A stretch of 64,000 nt of DNA from Lachnospiraceae bacterium (GTDB taxonomy: Bacteria > Bacillota > Clostridia > Lachnospirales > Lachnospiraceae). The notes beneath the pieces were generated by a model. It was not told the DNA's origin and did no database searches. It saw only the letters and a program-made list of their open reading frames with translations. Positions 33,961 to 43,677 of this stretch are shown one piece after another (the first letter of the stretch is position 1; every line of letters begins with the position of its first letter). The position numbers were made by a program, and so were the translations under genes. The stretch covers positions 62,001-126,000 of the forward strand of contig JAETTM010000007.1 in the NCBI GenBank assembly GCA_021769135.1, written 5' to 3'.

Positions 33961-34887
33961 TCACCTTTTGGAACTGTATTTAGAATCTTTCCTCTTTACA
34001 GTTCCATTTTCATCTTTCGCCACATTACTCCTACGAGCTTTCTCAATCCGAACTGCTTCAAATATTTCCGATGATATAATCGCAGGATTGTTATCTGATG
34101 CCAGATAATGAACCTCACTATTTCCAGATTTCAAAAGTCGGACATTTCCTGTGTATTTTTCATTACTAAGCATAACATCAATAGTTCTCTTACACCATTG
34201 CTCTTTTCCGGTAGGCGAAACAATCTTACGTCTTTCCAATTCCCGAATGATACCTATAACACTCTGTCCTTGAAGATATAGATCATATATCAGCCTTACG
34301 TTTTCTGCTGTCTTTTCATCAATAATTAGCTTGCCATCTGCATCATGTTTATATCCATAACACTTTCTATCATACAATTTTGATGTCCCTGATGCTGCCC
34401 GCTGCTTGATACCCCACTTTATATTTTCGCTACGGGATTCGTTTTCTGCCTGTGCAATACATTCAATAATTGAAATCATAAGGTTACTATCTGTATTCGC
34501 TGTGTCAAGTTCTTCCTGTTCAAATATGACACGAACACCGAGCAATTTCAACCGATTCAATGCATCTAAAATTTCAACGGTATCCCGTCCAAAGCGACTT
34601 ATACTTTTGGTAAGAATAATATCCAACTTATTTGAATCACAATCGTTCAGCATACGGGTAAACTCTTTGCGCGAAGAACCGGTTTTACTTGTCGCAATAT
34701 CCATGTAGACATCCACAAGCAACCACTGTGGCGTTGCCGCTGTTATTCTTGTCAAATGTGATACCTGCGCCGTAAGGCTCTTTAACTGTTCCGAACTATT
34801 TGTACTAACACGGCAATAAATACCTACTCGCTTATCTCGCTTCGGAGGTACGGGCGGTATAATATGTACTTTAGGATTATTGACCAT
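33961..34887 (-). CDS. Serine recombinase (resolvase family)
   Basis: About 308 residues; start MVNNPKVHII with AGAGGG upstream. The resolvase catalytic domain (~18-150) has the nucleophile Ser in GIYCRVSTNSSEQ, DIATSKTGSSRKEFTRML and DIILTKSISRFGRDTVE. The recombinase DNA-binding domain (~170-270) has CYGYKHDADGKLIIDEKTAE and the segment SVIGIIRELERRKIVSPTGK. It lacks the long zinc-ribbon/coiled-coil tail of large integrases. It lies 116 bp downstream of the methyltransferase gene in the same direction and could mobilise the cassette at 33.9-39.1 kb, or be a remnant of another element. Confidence 0.88.
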   Translation of the reverse strand: MVNNPKVHIIPPVPPKRDKRVGIYCRVSTNSSEQLKSLTAQVSHLTRITAATPQWLLVDVYMDIATSKTGSSRKEFTRMLNDCDSNKLDIILTKSISRFGRDTVEILDALNRLKLLGVRVIFEQEELDTANTDSNLMISIIECIAQAENESRSENIKWGIKQRAASGTSKLYDRKCYGYKHDADGKLIIDEKTAENVRLIYDLYLQGQSVIGIIRELERRKIVSPTGKEQWCKRTIDVMLSNEKYTGNVRLLKSGNSEVHYLASDNNPAIISSEIFEAVRIEKARRSNVAKDENGTVKRKDSKYSSKR

Positions 34888-35035
34888 GACACACCCTCTA
34901 CTTAAAAAAATATACTGCATTACGAAATTTTTTCCTTCTTAGTAGTACTTTTCACCAATTACGAAATCATATTGTAATACAACGCGATATATCAAATAAA
35001 TTCCCTTTTCACTCCTTTTTAAGAACAATCCAACA

Positions 35036-36196
35036 TCACAAATTAGTGTTCTTGTCTCGAATTCGTTTTAACTTGATTATTTTCATTGCCTGCTTTAAAA
35101 CACTCCCACTTGCTTTTACAAGATCAATAGGAACAGCATTACCTATTTGCAGTGCAGCTGCCGTCAAAGAATTACTGAATACAAAATCATCTGGGAATGT
35201 TTGCAGTCTAGCCGCCTCTCTGATAGAAATTGCTCTATTCTGCGCATAATGCCCATAACGTCCTTTTGAATAACAAAGACATCCACCTGTCATAGTGGGT
35301 GAAGGTTTATCAGCATCCATAATTCCATAAACATCACTATGTCCCGAAAAAATATTCCCGTCACCATCTTTTTTCTTATGACATTTTAATGTAAGATTAT
35401 CTGGCAAACATGCACGCGACCCTCCGTTTTCTCGTATTATCTTCATCCGCTTAATATTGGTTTCTGACAAATTAGCGCATTTATGATTGTGAATAATTCC
35501 ATTATCTGGAAATTCTTCACCAGCCTTAATGGGAGGCAAATCATCTATAGCTTCACGCACAGTTTTCCACTGTTTTAAACCACCATCTCCGCTCTGACTA
35601 TGCGTAGCTTGCGGCAACTCAAATTCAAAACCACACTGTACTAACTCTTTTTGAATATCTAAACGAACCGCATGGAGTACAAACCTTTTTCGTAATTGAG
35701 GAACCCCATAATTTGCAGCATTTAAAATATTATGTATGACTTTATATTGCTTACTAAGCCGATTCAAAAATTCCTCAAGAATTCCTTTATTAAAATCTGA
35801 TTCGATTCCTGGAACATTTTCCATCAATAAAAAAGGAGGAGTTATTTCTTCAATAATCCTTAAGAATTCAAAAAGAAGCTTTTTTCGTTCTTCTTCTGTT
35901 TTATTTTTATTATCTGGATTCTGGCGAGAAAAACTTTGACATGGAGGACAACCTGCTAAAAGGTATATGTCATCTTCCTTAATTTGGGCAGCCTTCAATA
36001 TCTCTTTCCCACTTAAATTACAAATATCATCATGCATTACATTAACTTTTTTAAGCGGTTCATAGTTCTTATAGGTATCAATTGCACTTTGCTCTATCTC
36101 TACCGCCGCCTTGACTTTAAAGCCCGCTAACGTCAATCCGCAGGATACTCCGCCACATCCCGAAAATATATCTATAGCTTCATACTTCAATCTCAT
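35036..36196 (-). CDS. C5 cytosine DNA methyltransferase
   Basis: 386 residues with all standard motifs in order: I AIDIFSGCGGVSCGL, IV GCPPCQSFSRQ with the catalytic Cys, VI PFLLMENVPGI, VIII YGVPQLRKRFVLHAV, and IX/X IREAARLQTFPDDFVF plus QIGNAVPIDL. It methylates cytosine at C5; the variable target-recognition region (~240-320) gives no readable specificity. The start ATG overlaps the helicase-nuclease stop by 4 bp, so the two are translationally coupled, a strong hint that they act together. No separate restriction endonuclease gene is found. Confidence 0.93.
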   Translation of the reverse strand: MRLKYEAIDIFSGCGGVSCGLTLAGFKVKAAVEIEQSAIDTYKNYEPLKKVNVMHDDICNLSGKEILKAAQIKEDDIYLLAGCPPCQSFSRQNPDNKNKTEEERKKLLFEFLRIIEEITPPFLLMENVPGIESDFNKGILEEFLNRLSKQYKVIHNILNAANYGVPQLRKRFVLHAVRLDIQKELVQCGFEFELPQATHSQSGDGGLKQWKTVREAIDDLPPIKAGEEFPDNGIIHNHKCANLSETNIKRMKIIRENGGSRACLPDNLTLKCHKKKDGDGNIFSGHSDVYGIMDADKPSPTMTGGCLCYSKGRYGHYAQNRAISIREAARLQTFPDDFVFSNSLTAAALQIGNAVPIDLVKASGSVLKQAMKIIKLKRIRDKNTNL

Positions 36197-39078
36197 TCTT
36201 CATACTCCTCCAATGCAGCAATGGTCTTGAATCCACTTGGAGTATTTATCTGAGGAGGCACTTCGCTACTATTAAATGGCTCTCTCTTCTGCTTACACAT
36301 AGCCTTAAAATCACAATATCTACAATTTGATTCGCAAGCACGCATAGGAAAGTCTTGTCTTAAAATTCCTTTTACCGCCCATTCAATTGATTTAACCGCA
36401 TTTTGAACCGAGATTTCATCAACAGGAACTTCTACTCGTTTATTGTTTTTTAATGTATGTACAAATCCTGTTTCTGCATTTTGCCCAATGACTTCTCTTG
36501 CAGCCTTTGAATATAATTGAACTTGTATTGACATTTCCCGCCAATCTTGCTGTTCAATCTCATCTGGTATTTCCATAGATTTAAAATCAATAACTTCTGC
36601 AGAACAGATATCTTTCTTCTCATCCTCTTTCAGCAACAAATCTATAGACCCTGTGATAAGTGCATCTTCAACTGAAAGTTCAAACCGTGCTTCATCCTGA
36701 CGCAATCTACAAAAATCACTGGAATATGTTTTTACATAAAGATTCATAATTTTATGTACAAGTGTTTTTGCACGTTCATAAGAACCTGGGCGATTTATAG
36801 GATCGTTGCTAGGAAATACGTGTTTTAACATAAATGTAGATTCAACCATATCAGCAACCTCTGCTTCTGATGGTATTCTATCCTTAAATTTTTGATGCAA
36901 ACGTTCTAAAATAGTATGTGTAGTCTGTCCAAATCCAAATAATTCCGGAACAGCTGCATTATAACCATATATACTCTGTAATTTGTACATATAAGGGCAA
37001 ATCAAATAACTCTTTACCGAAGAAAAATCTGTCGGTAATTCGTTATCATCAAAGCGTGTCTGTGGCTCCATTTTATCTGCAAGACTGTCCAATTCAATAT
37101 CTTCACGCATGTCTGGATGATTTAGATTAGCCATAAATATTGACGGTTTTTTAGCCCTCTTCAATCCTGGCTGCACTGCACTTCCACTCAAATATAATAA
37201 ACGCTCCGCACGAGTAATTGCAGTATAAAACAAACGTGCTTCATCATCAATACGATTACCATATGCCCCACGGGCTATCGCCTGTTCCATTAAAATATTC
37301 GGCAAAGCTCCTTTATAGCTATTACTCTTTCCCGGAAATCTTTGAGCTACCAAATCAACTACAAATACAACTGGAAATTCTAGTCCTTTTACTTTATGAA
37401 TTGTTGAGACATTTACTGCATCTGTTTTTGATATATAGTCTAATGATTCTAATTCATAGTCTTGAGCAATATTTTGCAAAAAATTTAGCATTTCTCTATA
37501 ACGCCATTCAGAATCTATACTAACATATGTTTGTTCTATATCTTTAATAATATCACTAAATAATCCCAAATCTCTAAGAGCCGTTTCGTCTGTTAAATCT
37601 CTTAGCATAAGTGCATCTAAAAGTTGATGCAAAAAGTTCTGTGGATACACTTTACGCCTTGCAGAACTGATTGGCATATAAATATTGCTATACCATTCCT
37701 GGAGAACATGAAAATACTTATTCTTATCCGCCGATGGGAAAATCGGTAAAACAGAATCGTTAAAACATTTTTCTGCTACATTTCTATCTAATTGCTTTCC
37801 ATCACGTAATAATTCCATGATTTCAAGAATGCATTGTGCATACGGACGGTCAAAAATCCCCCCTTCTCCTGTAGTTTTAACAGGTATATCCAAATCGCGC
37901 ATGGCATTAACAAATTGAACATCTCTGTTCTCTGAGTTTCTGCTATGAATACCACGAATTAAAACTGCAAAATCACTATATGTAAGACCTCTACGACTTT
38001 TCTCTGAACCATCTGCATTATATTCAATATATGTCGTGCCAATGAGTGATTTAATCCGATCCGCCACCCACTTTGCTTCATCTTCGCGATTATCAAACCA
38101 CAGTTTTCGTAAATCCTGTATATTACCATCTGTATGATACGTAATTGATTTTGGCAAACGTTCAACAGGTATTGTACTTTGAATAAAATTATTCGCTGTT
38201 TCCACAATAGCCTTTGTACTCCGGAAATTCACAAGCAAACGATGAACAGATACATCGGTATATCTGTCCTTAAAAGTTAAAATATTTTGAACATTTGCCC
38301 CTCTCCAACCATAAATAGATTGGTCATCGTCTCCAACAACAAAAAGCATATCCAAATACTCAGAAAGTGTTTTTATAAATTCTTCTTGTATTGGATTAAT
38401 ATCCTGATATTCGTCCACAAAAAGATATTTGAATTTCTCTATATACGAATCTTCTTTGTGTGTTATTTTTTTCAGCTCTCTTACTGCAAGATTAATGGCA
38501 AAAGAAAAATCCATATAACCATCTGCATCAAGAGACGCCGATAATTTTTTTAATTTTTCATATAAATCAATATCATATTTTTCTACGGAATCTAGGGAAA
38601 TATTTTCATTATTCAATGTCTGCCATGCTTCTGTCAATTCTTTAATTCGTGCAAAATATCCTGTACCTGTAGTAAGTCCAAGTTTCTTAAGTCTTGACAT
38701 AACATATAAAATCAAACGATTTTGATCCAAAATATCATATTGGCGATATCTAGCATTAATATCCCCAAGCAATTTTTGACAAAACGAATCCAATGTACCA
38801 ATAAACATTGCTCCAATATTGTTCTCAGAAAGTCCAAATTTATGCAGAGCTTCGGCTACCCTACGTTTAATCGATTCTGCTGCCTTTTCTGTGAAAGTAA
38901 AAGCAATAATACTCTCGGGAGATTTTCCTTGTGAAATTAAAAATGCAATTTTATATGCAAGTGTTCTTGATTTTCCAGAACCAGCACAAGCTAAGCATAA
39001 TATATGATGAGATTCATCAATAACTGCATCATATTGATTATTAGTCAAATTTGAACGTAAAATTTCATAAGTATTCAT
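36193..39078 (-). CDS. UvrD-like helicase fused to a Fe-S RecB/Cas4-type nuclease
   Basis: 961 residues, GGGAGG ribosome site. Superfamily 1 helicase motifs: Ia/I LACAGSGKSRTLAYK, II YLFVDEYQDINPIQ, III GDDDQSIYGWRGA, IV-VI VSTIHKVKGLEFPVVF and FYTAITRAERLLYL. The C-terminal ~250 residues are a PD-(D/E)XK nuclease with GQTTHTILERLH, GSIDLLL, AEVIDFKSM and QVQLYSKAA. Four cysteines (one in YLICPYMYK, and CESNCRYC plus C in KAMCKQ) form the likely 4Fe-4S site seen in AddB/Cas4 nucleases. It is too short for AddA. It should unwind and cut DNA, and its coupling to the methyltransferase suggests an anti-phage or self/non-self function. Confidence 0.9.
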   Translation of the reverse strand: MNTYEILRSNLTNNQYDAVIDESHHILCLACAGSGKSRTLAYKIAFLISQGKSPESIIAFTFTEKAAESIKRRVAEALHKFGLSENNIGAMFIGTLDSFCQKLLGDINARYRQYDILDQNRLILYVMSRLKKLGLTTGTGYFARIKELTEAWQTLNNENISLDSVEKYDIDLYEKLKKLSASLDADGYMDFSFAINLAVRELKKITHKEDSYIEKFKYLFVDEYQDINPIQEEFIKTLSEYLDMLFVVGDDDQSIYGWRGANVQNILTFKDRYTDVSVHRLLVNFRSTKAIVETANNFIQSTIPVERLPKSITYHTDGNIQDLRKLWFDNREDEAKWVADRIKSLIGTTYIEYNADGSEKSRRGLTYSDFAVLIRGIHSRNSENRDVQFVNAMRDLDIPVKTTGEGGIFDRPYAQCILEIMELLRDGKQLDRNVAEKCFNDSVLPIFPSADKNKYFHVLQEWYSNIYMPISSARRKVYPQNFLHQLLDALMLRDLTDETALRDLGLFSDIIKDIEQTYVSIDSEWRYREMLNFLQNIAQDYELESLDYISKTDAVNVSTIHKVKGLEFPVVFVVDLVAQRFPGKSNSYKGALPNILMEQAIARGAYGNRIDDEARLFYTAITRAERLLYLSGSAVQPGLKRAKKPSIFMANLNHPDMREDIELDSLADKMEPQTRFDDNELPTDFSSVKSYLICPYMYKLQSIYGYNAAVPELFGFGQTTHTILERLHQKFKDRIPSEAEVADMVESTFMLKHVFPSNDPINRPGSYERAKTLVHKIMNLYVKTYSSDFCRLRQDEARFELSVEDALITGSIDLLLKEDEKKDICSAEVIDFKSMEIPDEIEQQDWREMSIQVQLYSKAAREVIGQNAETGFVHTLKNNKRVEVPVDEISVQNAVKSIEWAVKGILRQDFPMRACESNCRYCDFKAMCKQKREPFNSSEVPPQINTPSGFKTIAALEEYEE

Positions 39079-39176
39079 AAAATCCTCCCTAAATATTTGT
39101 TATCCTATTAGGCTAAACATCATTTTTCCAATAACTGCATATGCTTTTTAGCCTATTATCACCTGTTTTAACACTC

Positions 39177-39247
39177 CTGTCAACTCGACCTTTAAATATC
39201 CAATCTGTCTACTCAACCTACCCATTTTGCAAGCTGTCAACTCAACC
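39177..39247. repeat. Three imperfect 14-bp direct repeats near the rlmD 3' end
   Basis: CTGTCAACTCGACC (39177-39190), CTGTCTACTCAACC (39205-39218) and CTGTCAACTCAACC (39234-39247), spaced 28-29 bp. Their core TCAACTCGAC differs by one base from TCAACACGAC, which lies within the native 3' end of rlmD. They may be recombinase sites or relics of repeated integration. Confidence 0.5.
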
Positions 39248-39374
39248 CTATGCCATTTTTTCATGTAGATATGTTTCCTCTGACAGCAAACTTCCCATTT
39301 TCCGGGCGTGTTATCCCATGTCCAAAATCTACTCCTTCTCAGGAATCCCTTGTTTTCAAGCCTTTTTCTTGCAT

Positions 39375-40761
39375 CTACTTCTCGACTTTTGACATCAACA
39401 CGACACTCTCGACATGCACGCTCCCCCCAAACTGATCCACCGCCCGCACCCGTCTCACCTCATACCCGCCATCGCAAAGCACCTTCAAATCCCGCGCCAG
39501 CGTTGCCGAATCGCAGCTCACATACACAATCCTTTCCGGGCGAAAATTCTGCATTTTCTATCCCGTTATATGCCGCGTTTTCCCTGGCATCCTCTATCGC
39601 CTGGGGGATAACCTCCACCCCATAAACTTTCTTGGCCGCCCCGGCCAGGAAAAGGGAAATCGTGCCGATGCCGCAATACAAATCCCACACCGTCTCTTTT
39701 CCCGTCAGCCCGGCATATTCCAATGCCAGGCTATACAGCTTCTCCGTCTGCACCGGATTCACCTGGTAAAAGGACAGGGGAGAGATATGGAAAACGATTC
39801 CCCGGTTTGTCAAAGAAAAATCTTTTCCATTCCGCACATGAGTCGTATCGCTTATCTTATCTTTTCCCCATAAAGTATGCACTTCTTCCCCCATAATCAC
39901 ATTTGTCCTGGCAGTGTTAATGCTTACCGACACGCTTGTCATTCCCGGTATTTTTACCAATGCTTCTATCAATTCCTCCTGGGCCGGGAATATTTTCCTA
40001 TATCCATAAACGCCATTTTCCATGCGCCATGGGGCATTCCCCCTTTTCTTATTATCCGCCGCGCCGCTTTCCATTCCGCCTCTGCTGTTCACCACCAGAC
40101 AAACCATGATTTCCCCGCTGTCAAAGCCCTTCCGTATCAGCACATGCCTTACCAGCCCTCTTCCTGTCTTCTCATCATATGCTGGAACATGATACTGCTC
40201 CATATGGCGCAGAACGGCTTCCAATATCTCTTTATTCTCAGCCACCCCCAGCGCGCAATCCGTATTGGCAATGATATCGTGGGTTCTGCCCGCATAAAAT
40301 CCGGTAATCAGCTTTCCATTCCTATCCGTTCCTACCGGGAACTGGGCTTTATTCCTGTAATGATAAGGATTTTCCATTCCTACAATAGGCTCCATCACCT
40401 TCTCCAGGAATCCCTCCTGGAAACCGCCTATCCGCATCAGGTTATTTTTCACCTTTTTCTGTTTAAAGGAAAGCTGGGCTTCATAGGCCATTGCCTGTAT
40501 CTGGCACCCGCCACACTGCCTGTGGAATTTACATAAAGGCGTTACTCGCATATCCGATGGAACAAGGATTTCCTCCAGCTTTCCATAAGCATAATTTTTC
40601 TTTGCCTTCATAATTTTGCATCTTACCGTATCCCCTATCACCGCATCCTTCACAAAAAGGGTATAGCCATCCACTTTGCCTATACCCTCTCCATCATTTC
40701 CGATATCTTCGATAGTAACCGTAAGAATATCATTTTTCTTATATTCCATTCCGGTCTCCAT
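39375..40761 (-). pseudogene. rlmD: rRNA uracil-C5 methyltransferase (RlmD/RumA type), internal deletion
   Basis: The first ~415 residues look normal: TRAM domain (DILTVTIEDIGNDGEGIG), Fe-S cysteines (CKFHRQCGGCQIQ), FYQVNPVQTEKLYSLAL and the SAM site VWDLYCGIGTISLFLAG. Near 39540 the frame shifts. The native end continues in another frame (RPERIVYVSCDSATLARDL, VDQFGGSVHVESVVLMSKVEK, stop at 39375), while the present frame ends in unrelated residues at 39460. The ~30-35 residues with the DPPR motif between GIENAEF and RPERIV are missing. The catalytic Cys (SCDS) is therefore out of frame and the enzyme should be inactive. Confidence 0.85.
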
Positions 40762-40888
40762 ACCCCTTCCTTTTTATCTCCGGACACTTTTGTGCAGAAG
40801 CCGCGCTATCCCTTCTGCCCAAGCCTGCACCATCCTCACATCTGTCCTACACATCGGCGCATCCGGCTCCTTCCCCTCTGCCCCAAGC

Positions 40889-41845
40889 CTACTCCATTCT
40901 CGTAGCCCGCAGATTGGAGTCAAACAATCTGTTAAACCCAAGCCATCCCGTTTCCTTGGCGTTGTCCAGCAGTTCCTTAAAGGTCTGCATCTTCGCATCC
41001 GTATTGTCCGCAAAATTAAGCGCCATAGCCTCCACAATTGCCGGCTTTTTCGGCGAGCCGAATTCGTACTCCCCATGATGGGCAAGGATACAATGCTTCA
41101 GTTCCCCGGCCAGGACCGGCGGGAAACCCTTAATCTCCCTGATTTTTTCGCCCACCATTTCCGTTCCCATCACGATATGCCCTAATAATTGCCCATCATC
41201 CGTATAATCATTTTGAGGGAAAAGCGACAATTCCTTTACTTTCCCGATATCGTGGCAAATAGCCGCGCTAATCAGCAAGTCTTTTTTCAAAATAGGATAT
41301 GCTTTGCAGTAATAATCGCACAGCCTGGTCACCCCCAACGTATGCTCCAGCAGCCCGCCCACGAAACCATGATGCACTGTCTTCGCCGCCGATGACTGTT
41401 TGAAGGCTTTGGCAAACTCTTCATCTTTTACAAAAAGCGCTTCCATCAATGTCTTCAAATAAGGGTTCCCAATCCCTTTTATGTATCCCAGAAGCTCCCC
41501 ATACATTTCTTCAATATCTCTTTCGCTCACAGGAAGGTAATCGGCCGGCGTATATTCCCCCTCCTGGCATTTCCGAATGCGCTTCACATTGACCTGCAAA
41601 GCATTCTGAAAAGTGGTCACATCCCCATATACTTCAATATAATCCAGAGAATCGAAATCGCCAATTCCCGGATTGTTCGGATCCCATACCTTTGCGTCCA
41701 CCGTGCCTGTTTTATCCTGCAAAATCACGTTATCATAAGCCTTCCCGTTTTTTGTAACCGCAGACTGCTTGTGTTTGCACAAATATATATCAAATACCCT
41801 GTCGCCTTCTTTTAAATCTTTAATATATTTCATTCTAATAACCAT
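40889..41845 (-). CDS. 3'-5' exoribonuclease, YhaM family
   Basis: 318 residues. An N-terminal OB-fold (VILQDKTGTVDAKVWDPNN) is followed by an HD domain with HHGFVGGLLEHTLGVTRLCDYY, listed as HHGFVGGLLEHTLG and VTRLCDYY, then ICHDIGKVKEL (the HD metal pair) and ILAHHGEYEFGSPKKP. This is the architecture of YhaM, a metal-dependent 3'-5' exonuclease acting on RNA and single-stranded DNA. Ends DSNLRATRME. Two possible ATGs (41845 and 41833) lie near GGAAAGGA, and the choice is uncertain by four residues. Confidence 0.88.
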   Translation of the reverse strand: MVIRMKYIKDLKEGDRVFDIYLCKHKQSAVTKNGKAYDNVILQDKTGTVDAKVWDPNNPGIGDFDSLDYIEVYGDVTTFQNALQVNVKRIRKCQEGEYTPADYLPVSERDIEEMYGELLGYIKGIGNPYLKTLMEALFVKDEEFAKAFKQSSAAKTVHHGFVGGLLEHTLGVTRLCDYYCKAYPILKKDLLISAAICHDIGKVKELSLFPQNDYTDDGQLLGHIVMGTEMVGEKIREIKGFPPVLAGELKHCILAHHGEYEFGSPKKPAIVEAMALNFADNTDAKMQTFKELLDNAKETGWLGFNRLFDSNLRATRME

Positions 41846-41924
41846 GTCCTTTCCATAGCCTGCAAACTTTCATGCATGTGTTACATGCATTCATATAATA
41901 TATGAATTGAGCAGGCACAACATT

Positions 41925-43280
41925 TTATTCCAAATCCCCCAGCGCCACGTCCGCTTCCATCTGCACGTATTCCTCCGGCCCCTGCCGCAGCAGTTTGACG
42001 GACACCGTCTCATTGGGCTGCACCTCCATCAGTGCATTTACCAAATCCTCATACGTATGAATTTCTTTTTCCCTAATCCCCACAATCACATCGCCGCTTT
42101 GAATCCCCGCTTCCATTGCCGGGGAATCCATTTCGATTTCCGTTATATATGCCCCATAAGGCACGCCCAGACTCTCATTAGCATCTTGGGTAACATCCGT
42201 TCCATGGGTTCCCAGATATGCCTGCTTCCGTCCATTGCTCATCCTTTCCACCACTTTCCGCAGTTCCGTAATCCCTATGGCCGATATCAAATTTTTCATA
42301 TCATCGCTGTTATGGGAATTGTCTATAATCCCCAGCACCTGACCCTTTAAATTGATTAAAACCCCCGATGCCTTTTGGCTTCCGTAAATATCGGTGGTTA
42401 CCAGCTTATAGGATGAATCCACCATGTTGAGGGCCCCGTTGTTGGACGTAAGGATACCATAGCATACCGATTCCCCGTTCCCCAGCGGACTGCCTATGGC
42501 AATCACCGGCTTCCCTATTACTGCACGGTTGCTGGAGCTCGCCGTCAAATCCGCCGCCTCAATCAGATCTGCCGTTTCTTTTTCCATCCCTTCCAATGGC
42601 ACGGCCAGCACCGCCAGTTTCGTATTCACATCCTTTTCCTTTATCTGGGCTTCCCCTTGCGTGCCGTCGCAAAAAGTCACTACAATGCTCTCCGCGTCCA
42701 ACACTTTTTCATAATTTACCAAAATCAATACTTCCTTAGGCTGCTTTGCCACAATAATCCCGGACGTCTGCCCCTTGCTTTCATAAGGGTCGTTAAACCA
42801 GTCTATGTTGGATACCGAACCAGTAACGGTCACCACAAACTTCCTCGCTGTCTCCGCAATTTCCGCCATGGAGCCGTAGATAGCCGCATAATCGTCCATG
42901 TCCAGCTGTATCCCGCTCAATATCTTTTCTATCTGCTCATCCTGAATCACAATCTCCGCCGGCTCTTCTTCCGGCTCCATTTCCGAATCATCCACTATCA
43001 TATCTTCCGGGAGCATCTCATCCACTGCTTCCGGGAATTCAATGGGCTCCGGTTCTTCTTCCGGATACAGCCAATTGCTTATCACCGGCTCCAACAGAAG
43101 AAATGTAAGGCACGCCACCAGCGCAAAAACTACCGCCATGGCAGCAGTAATCAATGTCCGCCTGAGCAATTTCTTCTTATTAATCGGCCGCTGTTTTATC
43201 GTTTCCGTTATAAAATCGGAATCCTTTTTCTGTATCCCCGTCTCGGGAATTCCGTCCTTTTTCTGCTTTTCATTATCCAT
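41925..43280 (-). CDS. Membrane-anchored HtrA-like protein lacking catalytic residues
   Basis: 451 residues. Cytoplasmic N-terminus, one membrane helix (~40-66), an acidic linker, a trypsin-like domain (~150-340) and a C-terminal PDZ domain (~345-445, PYGAYITEIEMDSPAMEAGIQ and SGDVIVGIREKEIHTYEDLV). Fold landmarks are preserved (SGIIVAKQ, VIAIGSPLGNGESVCYGIL, VLINLKGQVLGI). The triad seems lost, however. The position of NHV (His) reads NYEKV, the Asp of DLAVL reads KLAVL, and the GNSGG motif reads QKASG. It is probably a non-proteolytic scaffold or sensor. There is no transglutaminase or kinase partner next door. Confidence 0.85.
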   Translation of the reverse strand: MDNEKQKKDGIPETGIQKKDSDFITETIKQRPINKKKLLRRTLITAAMAVVFALVACLTFLLLEPVISNWLYPEEEPEPIEFPEAVDEMLPEDMIVDDSEMEPEEEPAEIVIQDEQIEKILSGIQLDMDDYAAIYGSMAEIAETARKFVVTVTGSVSNIDWFNDPYESKGQTSGIIVAKQPKEVLILVNYEKVLDAESIVVTFCDGTQGEAQIKEKDVNTKLAVLAVPLEGMEKETADLIEAADLTASSSNRAVIGKPVIAIGSPLGNGESVCYGILTSNNGALNMVDSSYKLVTTDIYGSQKASGVLINLKGQVLGIIDNSHNSDDMKNLISAIGITELRKVVERMSNGRKQAYLGTHGTDVTQDANESLGVPYGAYITEIEMDSPAMEAGIQSGDVIVGIREKEIHTYEDLVNALMEVQPNETVSVKLLRQGPEEYVQMEADVALGDLE

Positions 43281-43402
43281 AGAATATACCCGTCTTTCTT
43301 AAATAGGTAGCTATTGATTTAATAAGTATATCCTTTTTTAGAGATAATGTAAAGCGTTCGGCCCGCTGCTTTTGAAACGAAGGTAACAGTTCGGCCTTCA
43401 AT

Positions 43403-43588
43403 GTCATTTAGTCAATGACATCGGACACTGCGAGAATGATAAAATTCTCCGTCGCCACGCTCCCGCTCTGGTAATACGCAGCGGACACATAAGGAACTAA
43501 AACACAGCGCCTAAGTGCTGGCGCTTTTCAAAGGGCTCCTTGAGAATTTTATCATTCTCGCAGCTGGCTTAGGTATCAACTAAATGAC
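43403..43588. repeat. Long inverted-repeat element, MITE- or RNA-like
   Basis: A 21-bp perfect inverted repeat (43429-43449 and 43542-43562; core GCGAGAATGATAAAATTCTC) lies inside an outer pair GTCATTTAGT (43403-43412) and ACTAAATGAC (43579-43588). The centre holds a GCGCC/GGCGC hairpin followed by TTTT (around 43507-43527). The motif GTTCGGCC recurs at its flanks. There is no open reading frame. The element fills most of the gap between the HtrA-like gene and mutS2. Confidence 0.75.
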
Positions 43589-43677
43589 CTTGGTTCGGCC
43601 TTTTGGATGCCCGTTGCTTCTGACTCGTTCGCATGGTATAATGAATCGTACCAATACAACGAAACAGGGAAAAAAAT

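Noticed and set aside
36193-39078. AddA subunit of the AddAB recombination enzyme
   Set aside because: The protein is shorter than AddA, carries its own Fe-S nuclease domain, and pairs with a methyltransferase instead of addB.
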